A stretch of 64,000 nt of DNA. Source: Fennellomyces sp. T-0311. Taxonomy: Eukaryota; Mucoromycota; Mucoromycetes; Mucorales; Lichtheimiaceae. How positions within the stretch are numbered: the stretch's first letter is position 1; each line of letters opens with the position of its first letter. The notes under the pieces were generated by a model. The model made no database searches and was not told where the DNA came from. It worked only from the letters and a program-made list of their open reading frames with translations. Below, piece after piece: positions 57,701 to 64,000 of the stretch. The DNA lies in NCBI GenBank assembly GCA_025266875.1, contig JALLLT010000033.1, forward strand, positions 310,001 to 374,000, given 5' to 3'. A program made the translations under genes and the position numbers.

Positions 57701-58108
57701 GAGCGGCCCCAAAAGTACGGTCAAGTCCTGATGATGTTTAAGTGCGTTTACAAAGGGAAGATCCTTTATCTTGCTTTGGCACAAGAGTACGTGTCCCTTA
57801 ACGAAGAGCATGATACCGGGCTGGAAGTTCTGGCACCAGCATTAACCTACAATTACCATGGTCTTTTTGTCGCCCCAATTACACGGATCATGCGTTCTAT
57901 TTCCGTTCTTCCAGATTTCTCCTCCACGTATACATTTTCAAATCCCCTCGGTGCTTATGCTTATGGTCGATACTTGCTAAACCATGACGCGGATAGAGCT
58001 TCCTGGACAAACAAGAATGGAATTCTACCTGTTCTCGAACAGTTAGTTGGTTGGGAGGTTCTGTCTGAAGCAAATCCTGCCGAGAGTGATGAGGATATGC
58101 CTACGTAA
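54781..58108 (+). CDS. Plavaka-like transposase with amino-terminal zinc finger
   Basis: Seven exons (54781-55177, 55228-55363, 55423-55852, 55902-56019, 56074-56332, 56391-56583, 56663-58108) join without stops to 992 aa. The amino-terminus has a C2H2-like finger (PCPLKRWCLSKRLFRNQKAL, then RQHLLTSH) followed by an acidic linker. Family blocks typical of Plavaka transposases: EVDMMLAEFALDCNISNAKY, GNSREQAWPLYLKL, NRLLAYFPVIESKIYGSTDW, MGRILAPFQSKSP, YSCIPALASYSADMEEQ, CKHGCWTLRGCPRC, NAFWNLPQPQFNIYDALLVD followed by DLHQIGGVYKHLLKFVEGY, and CLCLRSFLDFVMLAT. Starts at 54721 or 54814 are also in frame. No frameshift or internal stop is seen, so it may still be functional. I did not map the catalytic acidic residues. 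Confidence 0.82.
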
Positions 58109-58441
58109 CTAACGTCTTTCTGAAGGGTATTTTATTACACTATAAAGCTATTGATATATAATCAATAAAGCGCAATAAGTCAAAGGCACAGACGCTTGAA
58201 GTTTTCGTTACAAAGTGTTCACCTTTACTCACTTAATATCCTTAATGTCTTGTTTGAGCTGGATACGCATTTATAAATCCCTAAGAATCTTAACATGCTT
58301 AAAAAATGTTTTTAAATATTGTGAGCCTTAAGTAAACCTCAGTTTAGGCATAACAATCTTGACAAACATTTATAAGATTTTCAATTTGTTCAAGGGAATA
58401 GAAGAAACTCAAGCCTTGTCAAGGTATTAAAGGCGGAGGAC
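58109..58441. repeat. Subterminal region, right end of the element
   Basis: About 330 bp of AT-rich non-coding DNA between the transposase stop and the right end. Contains GTGAGCCTTAAG, TTGTTCAAGGG, CTCAAGCCTTGTCAAGG and related words shared with the left end. Confidence 0.5.
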
Positions 58442-58451
58442 TTTTTCCGAT
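58442..58451 (-). repeat. Right terminal inverted repeat of the Plavaka-like element
   Basis: TTTTTCCGAT, the exact reverse complement of 52912-52921. Confidence 0.65.
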
Positions 58452-58609
58452 GACTCACCAGGATTGACGCCTGCTGCTTTGATCTTTATCAAACGTTCAT
58501 CCGGTTTCGTTACTTTTGGTCTTTCAATCTCAATGTATTTTAACGATTCTTCGGCAGGACCACTCTTGATGGCTTGCAGCGCGTGCATTGTCTCAGGGAG
58601 TGCGGTCAT
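58452..58609 (-). pseudogene. QOR copy 4, 5' part (separated by transposon)
   Basis: Start codon and first ~50 codons of the fourth paralogue: MTALPETMHALQAIKSGPAE, SLKYIEIERPKVTKPDERL and IKIKAAGVNPG, ending at the transposon edge. In intact copies NP is followed by VEAKFRSG, the sequence found at 52905. Its TATA box (TATATAAAAAG, 58641-58652 on -) is retained about 35 bp upstream of the start, so a truncated transcript could still be made. Confidence 0.85.
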
Positions 58610-58640
58610 TGTTGCTGATGGTAACACTTTCAGAATCCTT

Positions 58641-58652
58641 CTTTTTATATAT
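58641..58652 (-). promoter_or_regulatory. TATA box of the interrupted QOR copy 4
   Basis: GGATATATAAAAAG on -, about 35 bp from the ATG at 58609; matches the copy 3 promoter in sequence and spacing. Confidence 0.5.
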
Positions 58653-59298
58653 CCGCCTTGAGAGATAAGGTCTGATAGGGTTAATGAAGCATAGTAGCTG
58701 CTTTCGACGAGCTATTTATGCAACAAGATGGTGTTGATTACTAATTGATTGATTAAACATTCCTGAAGTTACTATTTTTCCATGTAGCTAGTGTTGAAAA
58801 GATTGGCCCAGCATACGGCTTTCCATGCTTTTCTAGAGCAACTAACATTAATTGCATGTTAATAAAAGTATTGAATCGGTTTGCTGTTGTTTATGTGACA
58901 CAAAACGACGTAATATTGAACTAGTTGAAAATGTGTACTTATTTGTTGGAAGATGGTTGAGCTGCTCCTATAGGCATAAGGTTACTTCCTTGCGGTACGT
59001 AATATTTTAACTACGATTACGATATACTACATATAGCAACCCTTGACATGCGAATGAAAAGATATATGTATATTTAAAGCCCAAGGAGTAATCTTTAGAT
59101 GTTGAATTAGTTCAGCAGTACATACAAGTACACATGGAATGGTAAGATTGGATCATTATCAACACGCGGCAACAGCGATTGTTATTTATCCTACCAATTA
59201 CAGGGCTTTAAGTCAGACTTTATAACTATAACTCGTAAATGGTATCGGTGACATGGATACGTATGTAAAATAATGCATAGCGTATCATATAATAAGAT
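58653..59298. other. Intergenic region
   Basis: About 0.65 kb between the QOR copy 4 promoter and the end of copy 5; AT-rich, no gene seen. Confidence 0.45.
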
Positions 59299-60523
59299 TT
59301 AAACACGTAGAATAATCTTGCCTACGGTACGATGAGACTCGATTTTCTTGTGCGCGAGCACTCCATCCTTCAAATCAAAGATTTGGTCGTCCCGTAACAC
59401 TGTCTTGACACGGCCATCCGCCAAATACGGGAGCATATCCGACTCAATCTTGTCCCATGGCAAAAACGATACATATTGGTAGTATCTGGCTCCAAACAAT
59501 TTTCGCCCAATGATTGTAAGCACCATCTTTGCTCCAGCAAATAGTCCGAGTCGCTCTGCACCAACATGCTCAATCGGGCCAACTGCCGTACTGTAGGTGC
59601 CTTTCTTCTTTAACAGTTCGTACAGGAGATAGTAGTACTCTTCGCCGCCAATACAGTCGACTATCAAGTCGTACGTTTCGATCTCGTCTTTGATAAGCGC
59701 GTCCATGCTCTCTTTTGATGTGTAGTCGACGGTACGATCGGCACCAAGACTTTTTACCAACTCGGCATTCTTGCCACTGCAGATCGCTGTCACTGTGGTA
59801 TCTGGAATCGCTTTGGCATATTGAACAGCATATGTGCCAACACCTCCCGATGCACCTATCACAAGCACCTTTTTAGGACCTTCTTTTGGTAAGTTTCCCA
59901 GGCCTTCGATAGCTTGATATGCTGTTGAAACTGAATAATCACGTGAAAGTAATTAGATGGGACTTTTTGCACAGGCAAATAGAAACGTACATGCGATACC
60001 GACACCGGCAGCTTCTTCGAAAGACATGTTTTCTGGCTTCTTTGCGATTCCACCTGTTCCCAGTGTTACAATGACCTATATTTCTCAGTTTAGCAAACAA
60101 TGATGCAGCAGATAATCGGTCACACAAAAGCGTACGTATTCGGCATATGTCCCTGTAAAAAGAGTAGCATGCGATGAATTAGAGTTTCTTTTCATGATGC
60201 TTTTTTTCACTACCATTTGGTCCGATAGGAAGACCTGAAACACCAAACACCTCGTCGCCAATCTCGAATTTTGTCACCTTGGCGCCTTTGTCGACAACAA
60301 TACCGGCATAATCACTGCCCATGATACGTGGTAATGGCAACGGAAGCATGTTTCCAGCTCTAAACTTGGCTTCCACGGGATTGATCGCTGTCGCTTTAAC
60401 TTTAATTAAAAGCTGGTTTGGGCGCGTAATATTTGGTGTCTTGACTTGATTGTAGGCTAGGGATTCTTCAGCTGAGCCGCGTTTGACGGCTTGCAGCGCG
60501 CTCATTGTTTCTGGAATCGACAT
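59299..60523 (-). CDS. QOR-type medium-chain dehydrogenase/reductase, copy 5
   Basis: Exons 60214-60523, 60136-60152 (17 nt, GTYAEY), 59991-60075 and 59299-59930 give 347 aa. Landmarks: MSIPETMSALQAVKRGSAEE, KVKATAINPVEAKFRAGNML, GSDYAGIVVDKG, KKPENMSFEEAAGVGIA, VLVIGASGGVGTYAVQYAKA, GADRTVDYTSKES and IVDCIGGEEYYYLLYELLKK, ending SHRTVGKIILRV. The intact open frame and identical intron positions show it is a working copy. An AT-repeat TATA region lies at 60571-60585. Confidence 0.93.
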
Positions 60524-60892
60524 CTTACGATATGTGGAATGAAAAACAAGGCAATTACAAAGTTTAATGCAATATATATATATATTTTTGAGGAACGGGG
60601 GACAAGAAACTTGGCGGCTTAAATCATATATGGTATAATACGCGTCACTGCCACATTTTGTAAGGTGCATTACGCTCTTCAGCACGGATCTCTTGACTAA
60701 ACATTACGTGATCCTCAACCCAGGAACATGTATTGTCAAGAAGCAAGGGTAGTTATCATTGGAAAACCTTTATCCATCAATCATTTTAGAAGAGCTGGTC
60801 ATACCACTTGCCAACATGCGCTCATCTTTTTTTTGAGTTTCAGCAAATCATGCAGGTTAGCTAGTTCTTTATTTTTCATTCTTTTCGTCACA
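60524..60892. promoter_or_regulatory. Divergent promoter region, QOR copy 5 and LMBR1-domain gene
   Basis: About 370 bp between divergent starts. Contains the ATATATATATATA tract (60571-60585), serving as TATA region for the - strand QOR gene, and a T-rich run (60826-60836, 60871-60880) before the + gene. Confidence 0.45.
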
Positions 60893-63864
60893 ATGGACGA
60901 TCCACCAGCAGACAATATACCATCACCGCCTCCCATTGACGATAGCTCACCTAACAATTATGCACCGTTGGTTATTGGCACTGTAGCACTTTTTCTTCTC
61001 GTCGTTTTCTCTGTTTCTCGCTACGGCAACTTGAAAACCCAGCCATGGTATGTCTCCACTGTCTGCATCATTGGCTGGTGCTTTCCATTCTGGATCGTCC
61101 TGTTGCTGCCTCTCGACATTGCATCGGTATAATTCCCGACTCGCTTGAAATGAAACACACTGTAGAGCTAAGATGGCGCGATCTAGACAATGTACGATCA
61201 TTGCCAAGGCGAGTGTAGGACCCCGTTTGCGCACGTCTCGCAGTCGTTCCTTTACGTGGCTTGGCGCACGCTTTATTGGACATCGTTCTGTCTGACTTGG
61301 TAAAAGACGAGGCATTCGGTTCTGTTAGACATATAACTGATATATTGTATGCGCGGCCAGGGTGATGATTCCTATGATGCAAGCCTACGTCAATACTGGC
61401 GACTTTGGCTTTGCCAATCGAATCAAGTCTGCTGTGCAGGTCAACCTCCGCTTCTACTCCATCTATGTGGTTATTGGCTTCTTTGGCCTGACCTACCTTA
61501 TCTTTGGAAGCGGCTATACCACAAAGTAAGTTACTTTTTGCAGGAGAGATAAAGCAGTCTGCTGAGCCGATGCTGGAAAGGGAAAAGATCCAAGGTTTTG
61601 TGATGGCTATGGCCAATAGCTGGGGCTTGTTTCTGGTGATTGTATTTTTGGGTTATGGTCTGGTGGCACTCCCTAGAAGGTTATGGATCACGGGTAGCAC
61701 CAAACGTCATCTCCGTCAACTGTATTCGAATGCGTCCAAGGCAAAGGAGGAATGCATGGACAGTGAACTGGAATTCATCGAGCTTGCCAAAACAATGCAT
61801 GTCATTGCACAACGGACCAATACCAGCGATCCGTCCCTGAGAAACCGCGTCGATCGGATGATACGTCGCTTCCCGTTTGTCATGGATCCGGATTATGGGG
61901 ACAGGGAACATTCCATCCGCCTGCCTCGAACCATCACCGAGGAGTATCTGGTCAAGCTATGCAAGGATATGATTCTGGCCGCAAGAATGAAGGACCGAAA
62001 GTTAGCGTAAGGATGTTATGCAAAGTGTGGAAGTGTATATCGAGTAACGTACCCCTGACCAGTCTGGTTACGCTGCTAGGTTGTGGAAGAATTTGTTGAA
62101 CGAGGCATTCTATCTCCAAGACATCATCTCCAATAGAGGCAATAGCGACCAGTAAGTTTATTGTATTCCCCACTCCCTGGCTCTCACCGCAAGCGTGAAT
62201 GCTAACCTTATCGTAGTCGCTTCCACTCTACACTACGACCCCTGGAGGAAAACACGCGATGGAATGATATTAAAGCGCGGCTAGGTATGCAGAGGATTTG
62301 GTTTTGTTGTATATGGTTCGCTAAATTGCAATCCAGAATGGTGGTGGGTATTGCGGATTGAGCCCATCTTCCATCGTACCGTGGCTATTCTCTGCGCAGC
62401 CATCAGTATCTGTATCCTTTGGTCAGAATTGGTTTTCAACGTCAAGAGCCCAGTCATTTCATTGGTAGCGATCGGACTGAAAGCCTGCGGGCTAAATTAT
62501 GCAGCTGTGGAGGTAAAAAGTGTCAAAGCAGCATGGATGCAACTATATCGACGCTAACAAACGGGATAGTTTATGGCATTTTTCACGCTGACATTCATGT
62601 GCCTCTGCGTATATACCTCACTCTTCAAAGTTCGATTCTTCAACCTTTACTTGCTGATTCCGAACCACCACACGGATGAAAATAGTTTACTGTGGTTCAC
62701 CGGGTACTTATGTAAAATGATGTAAGTGGTACATGGGCGAGGGGCATCAAGGCACTTACAGGTTATATGCAGGGCACCGTTGTGCTATAATTATATCAAC
62801 CTAGCGGGCAATTCGAGTGGCACAGAACAGTCTGTATTTAGCAAGGTACGTGGGTGGGCTATAGTGCGATCAGGGGCGTATAATCGCTGAAGTTTTGCTA
62901 GTTTATGGGCCATGCGGATCTGGTGCCGTTCCTTGGAACAACTTTTATTGATTGGTTCCCTGTGGTGATCCTCATCCCTGCAGTATCGGCATACTTCAAT
63001 GTGGGTGGCCGTTGCCTAAGTATCTGCGGTGTCAAGGATCCCTATGACAACGACGAAGAATCGCCTGACGAAGGACCTGTGGCGCTGTCGACCGACATTG
63101 CGGATGGCAAGGCGCTGATCAACGAAGGTACAAAGTGTTATTTCAGGCTTGTGTTCCCACGCACCCACACTCACGTTTTGTATACAAACAAGAACGCGTG
63201 ATCCTTGAGCGTAACATTAACCCGGATCTTTCCAATCAACGAGGGATCCTGAGCCGAGCACGCAATGCGCTCGAGGTATAAAATAGACTTGATATTTTCC
63301 GCGCCAAAATATTAGGTCAGCTTACATAAACGATCGAAATAGGCTTACACATCCAAGTACAATCGAGCATCGTCCGTTCACAGCGTCAATAGTTCTAGAT
63401 CGCTGAACACGATTCCCGGCCGATCCCCGCTTTCTTCCAATATCAGACAAGAACGCGATCGTCGTATTGATGAGATTTTATCTGGCCGCACCACGCCAAA
63501 TTCAATCGCAAGCAACAGTAGTCGCGCTGCTCGTGAGGATAGCGGCGAATCCTCGTCAGGAGATGAGTCGGGTCCGCAAGGGTTCGGTGAGACCCTAAAA
63601 TCACGCCTGCACACCTTGTTTTCAAAGAAAAGCCAGGATGCCCAGCCGCTTTTGGACCATCCGGCACCGCAACATCCCAGTCTTGGCAGCAGCAGCCACG
63701 TCGGCCGTAGTGGGCGTGTGCTTGGTCGACCTACATCACCTGAGTTTGCCAGGTCACGGTCGCCCTCGCCGACAAACCGCTTTTCGTTGGCTACAGTATC
63801 CAACGGCGGCACCAACAAACCGTTCGCCCGATATGACAGTAATAACATCTTTAATGGCGTATAG
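60893..63864 (+). CDS. LMBR1-domain (LMBRD2-like) multipass membrane protein
   Basis: Twelve exons (60893-61126, 61187-61299, 61361-61525, 61581-62006, 62080-62151, 62217-62284, 62337-62512, 62570-62721, 62773-62845, 62902-63127, 63193-63275, 63343-63864) join to 769 aa. Amino-terminal Pro/Asp-rich segment, then helices: YAPLVIGTVALFLLVVFSVS, IIGWCFPFWIVLLLPLDIAS, FLYVAWRTLYWTSFCLTW and MMQAYVNTGDFGFANRIKSA. After these come a cytosolic helical loop with CMDSELEFIELAKTMHVIAQ and a carboxy half with further helices (FFTLTFMCLCVYTSLFKVRF, FLGTTFIDWFPVVILIPAVS). The cytosolic tail is Ser-rich (IPGRSPLSSN, ILSGRTTPNSIASNSS). The layout is that of LMBRD2 orthologues, reported in animals to affect receptor signalling; the fungal role is unknown. 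Confidence 0.87.
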
Positions 63865-64000
63865 ATTAGGTTTTTTTCCAAATAATATATTTCATTTTTA
63901 CTTCTGTACACAAAAAAAAAGAGAGAGAACTATCGATAGCATGAAAAAGCAGGCAAAACGGGGTAAGAGAGAGTAAGAGAGAGCGAGAGAGAGAGACACG
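63865..64000. other. 3' flank with GA-rich simple repeat
   Basis: T-rich 3' end of the LMBR1-domain gene followed by A/G simple repeats (AAAAAGAGAGAG near 63915; GAGAGAGAGAG to the window end). Confidence 0.5.

Larger units (their letters stand above)
52912..58451 (+). mobile_element. Plavaka-like DNA transposon inserted in QOR copy 4
   Basis: About 5.54 kb bounded by a 10-bp perfect inverted repeat: ATCGGAAAAA at 52912-52921 and its complement TTTTTCCGAT at 58442-58451. Just inside both ends are repeated CAAGCCTTG, CAAGGC and CCTTGAC words, as in the subterminal repeats of CACTA/Plavaka elements. It carries a spliced transposase on + and a divergent companion gene on -. The coding sequence of one QOR gene is cut exactly at these ends (NPG on one side, EAKFRSG on the other), which fixes the boundaries independently. 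No clean target-site duplication is visible; if the terminal AT is counted as host, a 2-bp AT duplication is possible. Confidence 0.78.

Overview
The window looks like a piece of a nuclear chromosome from an early-diverging filamentous fungus, most likely Mucoromycota. The genes are intron-rich with short introns (about 50-90 bp, mostly GT-AG). Single-copy eukaryotic genes are present (SEC61 alpha, COQ7, BET1-like SNARE, PRPP synthetase, PAS kinase, WRAP53-like WD40, TMEM97-like, LMBR1-domain protein). Intergenic DNA is AT-rich. A TnpB/Fanzor-like gene and a Plavaka-like DNA transposon are present. Exon joins were worked out by eye from splice sites, reading phase and family resemblance. Where a total length is given, the joined exons sum to a multiple of three.

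Layout. 0.2-4.1 kb: SEC61 alpha, a secreted proline-rich repeat protein and COQ7, all on +. 4.4-5.3 kb: BET1-like SNARE on -. 5.3-8.6 kb: gene-poor. 8.6-9.9 kb: PRPP synthetase on +. 10.9-12.7 kb: WRAP53/TCAB1-like WD40 protein on -. 12.9-14.5 kb: broken TnpB/Fanzor-like gene on -. 15.7-20.2 kb: two paralogous small membrane proteins (transmembrane segment, coiled coil, PPxY tail) in a duplicated, mostly non-coding neighbourhood. 22.1-26.3 kb: GH16 beta-glucanase-like gene with micro-exons, then two unrecognised genes, all on -. 29.0-33.9 kb: PAS kinase (+), histidine phosphatase (-), TMEM97/sigma-2-like protein (+).

33.9-60.5 kb is an accessory, fast-evolving block. It has five copies of a zinc-independent quinone-oxidoreductase (QOR) type medium-chain dehydrogenase on -, two cytochrome P450s, two F-box/LRR-type genes and several decayed coding fragments. 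The fourth QOR copy is cut in two by a ~5.5-kb Plavaka-like element. That element carries a ~992-aa spliced transposase on + and a divergently transcribed, intron-rich companion gene of unknown function on -. The window closes with an LMBR1-domain membrane protein on +.

The conserved genes are ordinary housekeeping functions (secretory pathway, ubiquinone, nucleotide supply, nutrient-sensing kinase). The QOR/P450 block suggests a lineage-specific redox or detoxification repertoire grown by local duplication. The best novelty candidates are the transposon companion gene, the small PPxY membrane-protein family with its duplicated surroundings, and the spliced TnpB/Fanzor-like gene.
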